Positions 34,695 to 43,664 of a stretch of 64,000 nt of DNA are shown in pieces (the first letter of the stretch is position 1; each line of letters begins with the position of its first letter). This stretch comes from Xenorhabdus bovienii (lineage in GTDB: Bacteria; Pseudomonadota; Gammaproteobacteria; Enterobacterales; Enterobacteriaceae): the NCBI RefSeq assembly GCF_024721015.1, contig NZ_JANAIF010000018.1:1-64000 (forward strand), in the 5' to 3' direction. The translations under genes and the position numbers were made by a program. Under the pieces are notes generated by a model. It was given only the letters and a program-made list of their open reading frames with translations. It did not search any database and was not told the DNA's origin.

Positions 34695-35030
34695 ATGAAC
34701 GAAAATGATAAATCAGAAAAAAAATTAATCTTAGTGAGGCCGGCTAGTGATTTATTAGTTAAAGACGTAATAATTGTTTCGTTGGAAACTAACATTGCAG
34801 GTAACAATGTTAATGTGTCATTTAAATATTTAAAAAATCCAAACATTTTCACCAATTTTTTTCTTAATTATCCTAATTATAAAATGGGTGGAGGAGGTAT
34901 ATTCGCAACGTTACTGTCAGCTTTAATCAATCAATTTACTGTAACATTAAAACTCCTTGATTATCCCTATCCGGCAGAAATAATTTATATTACAGGTATT
35001 CTCGTTAAAGGAGTGGATACTCCGCCTTAA
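34695..35030 (+). CDS. small hypothetical protein, paralogue of the previous gene
   Basis: Encodes 111 residues from ATG 34695, which has GAGGAAT nine bases upstream; a TTG in frame at 34680 is less likely. It has the same build as its neighbour: polar Lys/Glu-rich start, strands, a Gly-rich GGGGIFATLLSAL helix start near residue 78, then FTVTLKLLDYP and two last strands. Leader bases ATTTTGAGGAATAAT match ATTTTAAGGAATAAT of the other gene. No signal peptide. It follows the exported pseudo-metallopeptidase, and all three may form one unit. Function unknown. Confidence 0.5.
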   Translation: MNENDKSEKKLILVRPASDLLVKDVIIVSLETNIAGNNVNVSFKYLKNPNIFTNFFLNYPNYKMGGGGIFATLLSALINQFTVTLKLLDYPYPAEIIYITGILVKGVDTPP

Positions 35031-35385
35031 ACTATATGCTAATTTTAATCTGTGATTTTTTGCAGTTCTACTATTAACTGTTTTTGATGATAAATAGCAC
35101 CCTCTGACATTTGGACACGGACGTCCATAATATCCTCAGGGTAAGATCTCGTATTTTAATTTAATATGGTTATTTTGGCTGAAAACAAAGCAGGCCTTAC
35201 TTTTATGGAATCCTCTTTTTACCATTCAAAGATAGACCTCTCCTAACCTTCCACCTTGTTATCTCAGATGTTCCATATTTTCGCCCCTTTCCCATATAGA
35301 ATCGTTACCATGTTGTCGGAGACCGAAACTGTAATCCTTTTGATAACAATCGTATTTTTTGCTCATAGAATAGTCACATTTCCTT
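35031..35385. other. intergenic region, nothing recognised
   Basis: The 355 bases between the convergent small-protein gene and yaiI are AT-rich, without an assignable frame, RNA gene or clear terminator. Confidence 0.4.
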
Positions 35386-35841
35386 TCAAGATACTCTTTT
35401 TTGTTGTAATAACCACTTATCTAGTTCATTTGCGAACTGCTGGCGATCACGTTGGTTTAACGTAGCAGGCCCTCCCGTGTGGATCCCACTCGCCCGCATC
35501 GTATCCATAAAATCACGCATAGCCAGGCGTTCACGTATTGTCGCTTCACTATAACGTTCACCGCGCGGATTGAGTGCTATTGCACCTTTTTCGATCACTT
35601 CAGCAGCAAGAGGAATATCTGCTGTAATCACTAAATCACCGATTTCTGAGCGACGAACAATTTCATTGTCAGCGACATCAAACCCAGCAGGGACTTGTAA
35701 TGTACGTAAAAAAGCGGATGCAGGTACACTTAATCGTTGATTTGCCACGAATGTAACCTGTACTTTTTCACGTTCTGCTGCACGATATAATACTTCTTTT
35801 ATAACCTTAGGACATGCATCAGCATCTACCCATATAGGCAT
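35386..35841 (-). CDS. yaiI: UPF0178 family protein YaiI
   Basis: Encodes 151 residues, close in length and sequence to E. coli Yai[21 protein letters not shown] at the N-terminus, [10 protein letters not shown] near residue 54, [14 protein letters not shown] near 68, NPRGERY near 93 and ASGIHTGGP near 116. The fold is PIN/NYN-like, with conserved Asp residues that suggest a metal-dependent nuclease, but the function is unproven. It stands alone, with an AT-rich gap on each side. Confidence 0.92.
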   Translation of the reverse strand: MPIWVDADACPKVIKEVLYRAAEREKVQVTFVANQRLSVPASAFLRTLQVPAGFDVADNEIVRRSEIGDLVITADIPLAAEVIEKGAIALNPRGERYSEATIRERLAMRDFMDTMRASGIHTGGPATLNQRDRQQFANELDKWLLQQKRVS

Positions 35842-36643
35842 AACAGATTCCTCTCAATTTCATATTTTTAGCTACATCGAGGCTATTTAACACAGGTTCA
35901 TGAAGGTAGTTAAAGTAATCATAAGTTAAATACCAATGACCGTGACGCTCACTCGGTTTCTATGAGTTCAAACTCTTCAAAGACCAGTTCCATGTTTTCG
36001 GAATAGGTGCCTTCTCTCTCGAAAAAATTTTGATGCTCTTTCCTCCAGTACGAAAGACTCAGATCGCCTTCACCCTCTTTTTTTTCCAGATACCACGAGG
36101 CTTGCCAGCTCATCAGCTAATTCAGGTGAGTCACCCAATTACCAACTAGAATCTGATGGATATTTTTGATATAGCTGTTTTAGGGGAAGCATAAATTTTC
36201 TGTATGTAAGTTAATCGAAGGGGTTAATTTACCAGAAATAGTATCACAAGATAAGTTCGTTGGTCGCCGACTTTTTCTGACCAGCGAAACGGGTTAATGC
36301 GGGTAGTTTCGCCAGCGGCATCTGTTTCGGGACGGTAAGGAACGGTGATCACTTGATTCAGAGACAGGCAGGAATCATGGAACATTTTTTGCTGCTAAAA
36401 ATAGTTGTTTATTTTGATATTTATTCAAAATAAATACAAATATATAATATTTATTAAAGGTATTTTTTAATTAATAATTAGTGTGTCAATATCGGTGTTT
36501 TTAAATTATATATATCTTTATATCTTTTAAATTCATTGTTACAAGCATAATTTACTTATATTGAAGAGGCTGCTGTGACAGGGGGCAATCAGCAGCCTTC
36601 TATTATTTCCGGTGATGTAATACCGTGCATGCATTGCCCAGTA
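35842..36643. other. intergenic region with a pseudogene
   Basis: The 802 bases between yaiI and the DgaE-like gene hold an ASCH-domain pseudogene (35949-36140). Bases 36240-36350 are more GC-rich but were not assigned, and 36380-36560 are very AT-rich. The KDGP aldolase gene that commonly accompanies the next cluster is not here. Confidence 0.5.
35949..36140 (-). pseudogene. ASCH-domain protein remnant
   Basis: On the minus strand the frame GDSPELADELASLVVSGKKRG runs to a stop; it then shifts to another frame with EGDLSLSYWRKEHQNFFERE, EGTYSENMELVFEEFELIETE, and ends at TGA (35949-35951). Both parts are hallmark segments of ASCH-domain (DUF437-type) RNA-binding-fold proteins, normally parted by about 60 residues that are missing here. 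The gene is thus internally deleted and frameshifted, and has no start codon. Confidence 0.75.
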
Positions 36644-37759
36644 TTATTTTCCTCCCAATATTGACCTTCTTATTTCTGATGCAATCGAATCAAGCTGTAC
36701 TGCCGTCACGCTGCGGATATCCGCCTCTACTTTTCCCTCATTGGCTTGGTATTCCCGCAAGTAGATCGCCGTTTTTCCCTGCCGGAGTTGTGCCAGAATG
36801 TCGAAGGTATTTTTGCCAATCATCTGTTCGTCAAAAGTGATCTCAGCACGGGCGATATCGCGCCCTGCGCTGTCCCATACCACTTTGGCCGACACGCCTT
36901 TGATGCGGTTCAGTCTGTCAATAAAAGATGTCATTCTTGCCACCATGTCCGCGCCAGACTCTTTTTTGTCGGTGATATAGCGCTCAATGGCCAGTGTCAG
37001 GCCAAGAATGCCTTCTTTGCCGATTTTCATGGCGCGCCCGATGCCGTAACTTTGCCGCTTGACCCAATTCACATAGGGCTGTTTGCCGATCACCAACCCA
37101 CTGGTGGGGCCTTCAATCGCTTTGGCACCGCTGTAAATCACCAGATCGGCTCCCAGCTGGTAATAGAGCGTTAAATCTTCCTCGGCGGCGGCATCCACTA
37201 TCAGGGGGAGCTGGTGCTCCTGTGCAATGCGGGCAGCTTCGGCTACGGTCAGCATGCTTTTCTGTACGGTATGATGTGATTTGATATAGAGAATGGCGGC
37301 GGTTTGGGGCGTGATTTTGGCGGCGAGCTGTGTTGCGCTGCATTCGTTGGCAAAACCCGCTTCAATGACTTTACCGCCCCCCAGCGTAATCATGGTGTCA
37401 ACAGGAGCGCCGAAGTTGACGTTATGCCCTCTGGGAAGAATGATTTCACGGGGGACTGGCTTCTCTGAACGATGCAGATTAAGCAGCAAATCATCATCAT
37501 CTTTGACAATCACGGCAGCTATCGATTGGGCGATCCCCGCTGAAGCACAGGAGACAATGATTGCGCTGTCTACGCCCAGCAATCTGGCGATGTAATCACC
37601 GGTTTTATCGACTAAATCGGCCATCTCAAAATAATGATTCAGCCCAGTAGCAACCTGCTCAATCACATCAGAGCGGGGTGTTGAAACGCCCAGTGCGGTC
37701 ATGCGTCCCGCCGCGTTGATCACTGGCCGCAATTGGTATTTTTCATAGAGAGATTTCAT
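36644..37759 (-). CDS. DgaE/SelA-like PLP-dependent ammonia-lyase
   Basis: Encodes 371 residues from the ATG at 37759, which has GGAGCA upstream and gives the usual MKSLYEKYQLRPVINAAGRMT start (quoted in part, YQLRPVINAAGRMT); the frame opens 14 codons earlier. The PLP lysine lies in VIYSGAKAIEGPTSG near residue 215, with VSCASAGIAQSIA near 80. The family is DgaE-like, related to SelA, and includes D-glucosaminate-6-phosphate ammonia-lyase, which forms KDGP and ammonia. Its start lies 17 bases inside the end of the amidohydrolase gene. The KDGP aldolase DgaF, which would take the product, is absent. Confidence 0.8.
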   Translation of the reverse strand: MKSLYEKYQLRPVINAAGRMTALGVSTPRSDVIEQVATGLNHYFEMADLVDKTGDYIARLLGVDSAIIVSCASAGIAQSIAAVIVKDDDDLLLNLHRSEKPVPREIILPRGHNVNFGAPVDTMITLGGGKVIEAGFANECSATQLAAKITPQTAAILYIKSHHTVQKSMLTVAEAARIAQEHQLPLIVDAAAEEDLTLYYQLGADLVIYSGAKAIEGPTSGLVIGKQPYVNWVKRQSYGIGRAMKIGKEGILGLTLAIERYITDKKESGADMVARMTSFIDRLNRIKGVSAKVVWDSAGRDIARAEITFDEQMIGKNTFDILAQLRQGKTAIYLREYQANEGKVEADIRSVTAVQLDSIASEIRRSILGGK

Positions 37760-38897
37760 CGACTGTGCTCCTTTCCACAACCACAATATGCGTACCCGCA
37801 ATAATGGCCGCTATTGGGATAAATTGTTGCGTACCAATCCTGACCTGTCCTTCCGCATCGAACAGTTCAATGCGTTGATTTTTCAATTCAAAAATCGTGA
37901 TATCGCCATCAAGACCCCGCTCCAGCCGACCTTTGCGTGGCAGATGAAGTAAATCCGCAGGGTTGGCGGTTACGCAGTTAAGAATTTGTTCGGGCGGAAC
38001 GCCCAGGGTGAGGAATTTGGTCATCACGTTGGCGAGGCTATAAACCGGCCCACCGACGCGGTTTTTTTGGTAAATATCGGAACTGATTATATGGGGATAG
38101 GCACCGAACCTTATGGCTTGTTCAGCCACAGTGAAGCTGAAACTCTCTGTACCATGTCCTACATCCAGAACAACGCCGCGTGACAGTGCCTGCTGAATGG
38201 CAGGTTTCAGATTACCTTTATCATCGAGGATACGGTTAGGCTTGCCGTTAAAGCAGTGGGTAATGATATCGCCTTGGGTCAGTAGATCGGCAATTTCCTC
38301 CAGATTGGGCGGTGGATTGCCAATATGCACCATCAGCGGCAGGCCACTGGTTTTTTGTCTGAGTTTAGAATGGAGAGCTTTAGCCTGGATGAGCGGTTGG
38401 AGGCCATTTTCACCCACCACGCTTTTGCTCATGCGGGCTTTCAGACCGATGACAAATCCAGCGTGACGTCTGACAGCATCTTGCAGGCGGGAAGCGTCGA
38501 TTTGGGTTAAGTCTGCCAGTTCGTTCTGGCTACGCATGCCTGTGCGGGCGATATTCAGGAAAGCGTAGACATGAGTCTTCACCCTGCGCGCCACGGAATG
38601 AAAATGGTCGATATCATCCGCTCCTGCGCTGCCCGCATCGACCACCGTCGTGACACCACTGGCTGCTCCAATCAAATCGGGTTCATCAAAATAGAGAGGC
38701 GATTGTGGATAACAGTGGGTGTGGGCATCAATCCAGCCGGCACTGACAAAGTAATGACCATGAAGATCAATATACCTGATGGCTGATAATCCTGTCGCCG
38801 CCAAGGGGCCAATGGCGGCAATCCGGCCATCATTGATCACGATATCAATGATAGCCCCGTTGATCAGTTTCCCCTGTTTAATGATTAAGTCATACAT
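37743..38897 (-). CDS. amidohydrolase/deacetylase-family metallohydrolase
   Basis: Encodes 384 residues with an AAAGGACAGG site. The amidohydrolase TIM-barrel marks are WIDAHTHCYPQSP near residue 58 (metal HxH), IGLKARMSKS near 152 (possible carboxylated Lys), MVHIGNPP near 190, DIITHCFNG near 212 and SSDIYQ near 270. It belongs to the type found in the EF_0837/AHA_3915 group. A deacetylase or dihydroorotase-like ring opening is possible. It is in the middle of the conserved DgaE-DUF4310-4312 cluster and overlaps the DgaE gene. Confidence 0.8.
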   Translation of the reverse strand: MYDLIIKQGKLINGAIIDIVINDGRIAAIGPLAATGLSAIRYIDLHGHYFVSAGWIDAHTHCYPQSPLYFDEPDLIGAASGVTTVVDAGSAGADDIDHFHSVARRVKTHVYAFLNIARTGMRSQNELADLTQIDASRLQDAVRRHAGFVIGLKARMSKSVVGENGLQPLIQAKALHSKLRQKTSGLPLMVHIGNPPPNLEEIADLLTQGDIITHCFNGKPNRILDDKGNLKPAIQQALSRGVVLDVGHGTESFSFTVAEQAIRFGAYPHIISSDIYQKNRVGGPVYSLANVMTKFLTLGVPPEQILNCVTANPADLLHLPRKGRLERGLDGDITIFELKNQRIELFDAEGQVRIGTQQFIPIAAIIAGTHIVVVERSTVDEISL

Positions 38898-38925
38898 GAT
38901 ACCTGTCCTTTTGCTATGGGCATGA

Positions 38926-39576
38926 TTACGCTGTCACAGGGAAAAAATAGCCGAGTATCATGGCGCCCAGAATTGCCCCGCCTGCTACCGGTTTTTTCCA
39001 CACATAAAACAGCAGTGCGCCAATCAGTGAACCAACGCCAATCGGAATAGAAGCCGTCATTGCAGCCAGAATAATTAAGGGGCCGAGGAAACGGCCGGAA
39101 GCATTGCCTGCACCCATCATGACATCTGCGCCAAAGGTGGAGTTTCCCTGCGCAACGGTGAATTTGCGGGCGAGGATGATCAGCAGACCGACGCCAACGC
39201 CGAGTAACATGCCGGTGATTAGCGCCGCCCAGAAGTGGGTTATCAGAAAATCAAACCCGCCGGCCAGCAGCAGGGCGGGAACACCCAGACCAATCCCGGT
39301 TTGCAGGGCGCCACCGATATCCAGGATCCCGACCAGTGATCCTTCGACGATACGGGCGAACAGGAAACTGGCACCAAATGCCGCCACCGCGCCATAAGCG
39401 CCGGTATCAATGCCGGCGCGCAGCATGGCGACGAAGGCCACTTCATTGAATGCCCCGAATCCATACACCACATACATATGTGTACCGGCGAAAATCCCGG
39501 CTGACAGCAGACCGACAAACAGCGGGAATGACCATTCTGCGTACCAGAAATCAGGTTTGTTCAGTTCAGTATTCAT
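38926..39576 (-). CDS. DUF4310 family membrane protein
   Basis: Encodes 216 residues with five or six hydrophobic segments, many Gly and Ala, and the DUF4310 start FWYAEWSFPLFVGLLSAGIFAGTH near residue 10 (quoted in part, WYAEWSFPLF). Together with DUF4311, DUF4312 and the SFCGS protein it forms a conserved set of unknown function, found in Enterococcus, Aeromonas and enterobacteria (EF_0829-EF_0839 type). The layout of two membrane proteins plus two small soluble ones is like a PTS-type or other group-translocation carrier. It is two bases after DUF4311. Confidence 0.8.
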   Translation of the reverse strand: MNTELNKPDFWYAEWSFPLFVGLLSAGIFAGTHMYVVYGFGAFNEVAFVAMLRAGIDTGAYGAVAAFGASFLFARIVEGSLVGILDIGGALQTGIGLGVPALLLAGGFDFLITHFWAALITGMLLGVGVGLLIILARKFTVAQGNSTFGADVMMGAGNASGRFLGPLIILAAMTASIPIGVGSLIGALLFYVWKKPVAGGAILGAMILGYFFPVTA

Positions 39577-39578
39577 GA

Positions 39579-40370
39579 TTATTTACCCCTCATCAGTTGA
39601 TGGATATGTTGCAGCCAGCCCGGTGCATCCAGCATGAAAGAGGTCAGCAGTTTAAGATCGAATTCACGGAAGAAGCCGCTGAGGGCAAACAGCAAAATAA
39701 CGGCGATCAGCATGGTACGGGTGATTTTATTCCAACCACTGTCATCCACGCCCTTACCGATCAGAATGCCTAATACCAGCCCCGGAATGGCGTTGCCCAT
39801 AATCAGTTGCGCGCAGCCGCCGAACAACGTGGCCCAGAAACCGGATCGGCGGCCGGCATCCATTGCGGCCAGCCAGAACAAGACGGGCATCACGGTATTG
39901 ACCAGTAAATTGGCGGCAGGCACCAGCACGTTGGTGGCAGTGGTCTGCAAGGCAGCGGGAACGGCAGAGGCCGTGGTGTTCAGGAACGCGACCAGCAATG
40001 CCCCGATAATCCCGCAGGCGATGGCCATTTTTTTCGGGTTGTGCAGGGTTTCTGCGACGTTGCGATTTTTGATCATCAAGGCGGCCGCGCCCCAATTGGG
40101 AATGATGCGGTGATCGACATCTTGTGTGAACGCCCCCGCAGCAACGGACGAGGCCCACGCATTAAAGAAGAAACCGAGGCCGAAGGAGAAGTGAGAGGCA
40201 GGATCGCCTTCGCAGGCGTTCAGTTCGCCTAACGTGCGAAAAGCGCCCATGCCCTGTACGGTTGGCGCATGGAACATGCGTGCCGCTCCGGCACCGAGGC
40301 CGAAACCGCACAGGCCGCCGATCACCAGCGACATGCCGAGTATTTCAATAAAAGACGCGGTAGCACCCAT
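39579..40370 (-). CDS. DUF4311 family membrane protein
   Basis: Encodes 263 residues with an N-terminal membrane segment (IEILGMSLVIGGLCGFGLGAGAA, in part) and several later ones. The soluble middle part holds ARMFHAPTVQGMGAFRTLGELNACEGDPASHFSFG near residue 30 (in part, TLGELNACEGDPASHFSFG), the hallmark of DUF4311. RBS GGAGAAA lies just before the ATG. It should be the second membrane subunit of the DUF4310/4311/4312/SFCGS carrier-like complex. Function unproven. Confidence 0.8.
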   Translation of the reverse strand: MGATASFIEILGMSLVIGGLCGFGLGAGAARMFHAPTVQGMGAFRTLGELNACEGDPASHFSFGLGFFFNAWASSVAAGAFTQDVDHRIIPNWGAAALMIKNRNVAETLHNPKKMAIACGIIGALLVAFLNTTASAVPAALQTTATNVLVPAANLLVNTVMPVLFWLAAMDAGRRSGFWATLFGGCAQLIMGNAIPGLVLGILIGKGVDDSGWNKITRTMLIAVILLFALSGFFREFDLKLLTSFMLDAPGWLQHIHQLMRGK

Positions 40371-40385
40371 AGGTTTTTCTCCAGA

Positions 40386-40715
40386 TCATTTTCTGTCGGC
40401 ATGATTGTGATGGTTTGAAGTGGATTGTTTGAAATGGATAGCTCGCACATCCAGAAAAGAGACATTGACGAAAACATCCAGCACGACGGAATAGTGTTCA
40501 CGCTGACGGGGCAGGAAAAAGAACAGGAACTTCTCCGTCGTGACCTTGCTGATGGCGCTGACGATGGCAACGTCTTTCGGTTCGATGCGCAGGATGATGT
40601 GAGACGTTCCTTGCAGTACCGTGCGCTGTACGGCATTCAGGGCATCGGCGATGGCTTTCTGTTTGGTATCGCCGGAGCCGCTGACCCGAACCGATGTTTC
40701 AATCAACTCTTTCAT
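40386..40715 (-). CDS. DUF4312 family protein
   Basis: Encodes 109 residues, soluble. The start MKELIETSVRVSGSGDTKQKA, ADALNAVQRTVLQG and LRIEPKDVAIV are typical of DUF4312, a small protein that always goes with DUF4310 and DUF4311. Its 5' end overlaps the SFCGS gene by 17 bases, so translation is coupled. It may be a cytoplasmic subunit. Function unknown. Confidence 0.8.
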   Translation of the reverse strand: MKELIETSVRVSGSGDTKQKAIADALNAVQRTVLQGTSHIILRIEPKDVAIVSAISKVTTEKFLFFFLPRQREHYSVVLDVFVNVSFLDVRAIHFKQSTSNHHNHADRK

Positions 40716-41100
40716 GGTTGGCCGCCTGTTTTTTGATTAAAGCGCGAACCAGGCGCTCGCCCAACTCCGCTTTATCCATAAAACCAAACCCGAGCACCGT
40801 ACAACCTTCACGGATCGCGGTTTCTCCTTCTTCGATGGAGCGCATACCGTGACGTACTGGGTAGCCATATTTGTTTTGTGCGGTGATTGCGCCCGCTCCG
40901 CCACTGCCGCAAAAAGAGATGCCGATATCTGCCTGTTCGTGATGCATCACATCACCCAGTTTCATATCCGCCGCGACGCCCGGAATAACAATCGCTTTGC
41001 CGCCTGCTGCTTCGACACCCGCCGCGACGTTTTTCCCTTTGCCCAAACGGTCACCGATAACCACAATGATTTGTTTTTTAACAATTTTGGTTGATGTCAT
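40699..41100 (-). CDS. SFCGS-family glycine-rich protein
   Basis: Encodes 133 residues with RBS CAGGAG. The family signature GISFCGSGGAGAITAQNKYGYP lies near residue 75 (in part, ISFCGSGGAGAITAQ), giving the conserved Cys in a Gly-rich loop, like a PTS EIIB phosphocysteine loop. The N-terminal IIVVIGDRLGKGKNVAAGVEAAGG also looks nucleotide- or phosphate-binding. It is part of the conserved DUF4310-4312 set. A carrier role through the Cys is an inference. Confidence 0.8.
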   Translation of the reverse strand: MTSTKIVKKQIIVVIGDRLGKGKNVAAGVEAAGGKAIVIPGVAADMKLGDVMHHEQADIGISFCGSGGAGAITAQNKYGYPVRHGMRSIEEGETAIREGCTVLGFGFMDKAELGERLVRALIKKQAANHERVD

Positions 41101-41130
41101 GGGTTTTGTCTCCTGTGTGCTGAGTGAGGA

Positions 41131-41520
41131 TTAAGGGTTGGAACGCGCGACTTCAAAATGCACGGATAGCAGATAAGCCTCTTCAACGGCCAGTCCGGGC
41201 AGCGTTTCGACGACTTGTGCCGCCAATGCGATAGATTCCGGCGAAACTTCGTCAAACAGCGAGTTATCCACTTCTGGCAAAGGTTCTCCTGTTTTGGCTC
41301 TCATCACCATTGCCCTGATATGGGTGGTCAGCATCTGCTGTTGTACTTGCGTGGTATAAGCACCCGCCGCTTCCAGCCACTGCTTAATAAGTGCCAGTAA
41401 TCTTTGGCTGACCGCTTCGGGATCAAGGTTGCCTTTCGCCATATTGAAACGCATGGGGGGTTTAAGCATAAAATTTTTCCAGTCAAATCGATCACGACGC
41501 ATCGTCGAGTTTCCCGCCAT
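41131..41520 (-). CDS. PRD-domain protein (EF_0829-like)
   Basis: Encodes up to 129 residues; the start may be MLKPPMRF at 41469 instead, since neither site has a good ribosome binding site. The body is one helical PRD-like module: QRLLALIKQWLEAAGAY, TTHIRAMVMRAKTGEPLP near residue 65, and LPGLAVEEAYLLSVHFEVA near the end with the conserved His. Stand-alone PRD proteins of this type accompany the DUF4310-4312/SFCGS cluster. It is the first gene of the leftward operon, and its phosphorylatable His may tie the operon to PTS signalling. Confidence 0.7.
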   Translation of the reverse strand: MAGNSTMRRDRFDWKNFMLKPPMRFNMAKGNLDPEAVSQRLLALIKQWLEAAGAYTTQVQQQMLTTHIRAMVMRAKTGEPLPEVDNSLFDEVSPESIALAAQVVETLPGLAVEEAYLLSVHFEVARSNP

Positions 41521-41744
41521 CGGGCGTAATACGGTGAAATGACCTTATCGATTTTATTTGTGGCTTTGGAGCAGGCTAATTTCCGCTTCGAAGTGGAAAT
41601 CAACCGAAAACGAGGTGTTGTTGCGCTGTCATGTGGGATTTTTGCATAAAAAACGAAGGCATCATGATTTTCTCAACCTGAGAATGTGGTCACATTATAG
41701 ACAGATATTTCTCGTTGATTTTTGCTGACGGGAAAGACGTGAGA

Positions 41745-43664
41745 TTAGACTGAGCGGCCAAGACTGTCTTTGGCGATGATCTGAAAATCATGGAAATTCC
41801 GGCTGCGTAATAGCCGTTTAGTGGCTTTTTCCCGGACAAACGTGACAAACAGATCATAAATTGCCATCGCTTCTTCATAATCCTGTTTGCTGATGGCGAG
41901 CAGGAAAATGACATTCGCCCGCGTCTTCGTTTCTTTGCTCCATTCGATACCTTTGGGTGCCAGAACCGTGACGACGACCGTTTTGAGAGCCAGCAATCCC
42001 AATGAATGTGGCAGAGCAATATTCTCCCCCAATAACGTAGAAACAATGGCTTCCCGTTCAATCAACGAGGGACAAAAATCCTCTCTGACATAGCCGCCAG
42101 CACGCAATCTCCTGCACAGGGTTTTAAACAGGATTTCCTGCGTGATATCTTCCTTGATCACCATAAAATAACGCTCATCGAAGAAACGCTCCAAAATATA
42201 GGGACGGGTTTGTTCCATCATTGCCAGCCGTCCTATCTGCTCTAATTGATAAGCAGTAGGGAAGGGAGCGATTTTGACGATGGGTTTATTTTTCTCTGAC
42301 AGACGCAAAGTGGTAATGACGAAATTTTCTTCCACATAGTCCAAGGCGTTGTATTCATGGAGTGGCAGTACGCGCTGGATCTTGAGCTGCGGAAATTCAC
42401 GGGCGATTTTGGCCTCAATCATCCGCCGCGTGGCATTGCCTGAATCGGTGACAACCAGAACATGCGTCGAACCTCCGTAATGGCGCTCCAACCCAACGCC
42501 GATATGCACCGCCAGATACCCCAGTTCATCTTCACTGATGACGAAGGGAAGTTGATCTTCGATACGGGTCAGAGCGCTTACCGTGACTTCATAGGCGAAA
42601 GGATAATGTTGCTTGATATCCGCCAGTAGCGGGTTTTTGGTGCTGATTTGCTGCTGCAACCGGCTGATTAATACCGTTAAATGTGTTGCGAGATCGCTTC
42701 TCAGCTTGCTGTCATGGCGTAAATCATAGTTATAGGATGCATTGATGTCGTTGAGGATCTCGTCTACCCATTGATGGCTGTTGGGTGTATGCGGGGTGGG
42801 ATTATCGTGTTGGGGAATTCTCTGTGCGGCAATCTGCCCCGCGAGATAACCGGCTTCTGATGCAGATATTTCGCTGCCTAGCATGCAGATCAAACCTTGT
42901 GAAATTTCATCTGTCACATTTTGTATTATGTTATCCCATTCATGGACGACACCTTGTGTCAGCTCATGGCGGCGGGTAATTCTGAGAATGGAAACGGCAC
43001 AGTTAAATATCAGATATTGGCGGCCTTCGTTGTTCAGGCGGATACCGAATCGAGTCAGGCTGTTTTGCAGGATTGTTTCGATATAAGTCAGGTCGATATC
43101 CGCCAGAATATCTGTCCTGAACTGGCTGAGTGACGGTTCGACTTCGAGCGAAAATCGGCGTAATAGTGTGTCTGTCAGACAGGATCGGATAATGCGTTCA
43201 TTGCCGGTCAGCCGGGTTCCGAGACGGGGAATACTGGTCAGTTGCAGGGGATATTTACTGACAATTTCACGTACCACGCCCATATCATGTTGCAACGTTC
43301 CTCGGCTGATAGACCAGGCTTCCGCAATATCATCCAGTTTGACTGGCTGAGTAGCCAGCAGCAATTTCAACAGTAACGCATCCACCCGATCGCTGGCCGT
43401 GCGGGGGATCGTCTGGATCATTTGCTTTTGTTTTGGCAGCGAGGCGAATAAGGTATGATCCTCAATGCTGAGAGAATATCCGCTTCCCCGTTTATAGAGG
43501 ATCTGAGCGCCGTAATGACGTAGAGCGTTGTTCAGTTCCGTAATATCCGTGCGAATGGTGCGACTGGAAACACCAAAGCGTTTTGCCAGTTCAGCCTGCG
43601 GCAATCTTTCTTTGTGGATCACCTCAAAAAGGTGGGCTAGACGCGGATAAGGGAACAAGGCCAC
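41745..43664 (-). CDS. BglG-family PTS-regulated transcriptional activator
   Basis: Encodes 639 residues with the layout of PRD-type activators: N-terminal helix-turn-helix (residues 15-60, LAKRFGVSSRTIRTDI), a second winged HTH (about 85-150), PRD1 (about 180-290), PRD2 (about 300-395), an EIIB-like part (about 400-480, HVLVVTDSGNATR) and an EIIA-like domain to the end (ENIALPHSLG, ALAPKGIEW-like VLAPKGIEW). In the EIIB-like part Ser takes the place of the usual Cys. It lies 225 bases upstream of, and on the same strand as, the DUF4310-4312 operon, which it very likely controls. Confidence 0.85.
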   Translation of the reverse strand: MALFPYPRLAHLFEVIHKERLPQAELAKRFGVSSRTIRTDITELNNALRHYGAQILYKRGSGYSLSIEDHTLFASLPKQKQMIQTIPRTASDRVDALLLKLLLATQPVKLDDIAEAWSISRGTLQHDMGVVREIVSKYPLQLTSIPRLGTRLTGNERIIRSCLTDTLLRRFSLEVEPSLSQFRTDILADIDLTYIETILQNSLTRFGIRLNNEGRQYLIFNCAVSILRITRRHELTQGVVHEWDNIIQNVTDEISQGLICMLGSEISASEAGYLAGQIAAQRIPQHDNPTPHTPNSHQWVDEILNDINASYNYDLRHDSKLRSDLATHLTVLISRLQQQISTKNPLLADIKQHYPFAYEVTVSALTRIEDQLPFVISEDELGYLAVHIGVGLERHYGGSTHVLVVTDSGNATRRMIEAKIAREFPQLKIQRVLPLHEYNALDYVEENFVITTLRLSEKNKPIVKIAPFPTAYQLEQIGRLAMMEQTRPYILERFFDERYFMVIKEDITQEILFKTLCRRLRAGGYVREDFCPSLIEREAIVSTLLGENIALPHSLGLLALKTVVVTVLAPKGIEWSKETKTRANVIFLLAISKQDYEEAMAIYDLFVTFVREKATKRLLRSRNFHDFQIIAKDSLGRSV

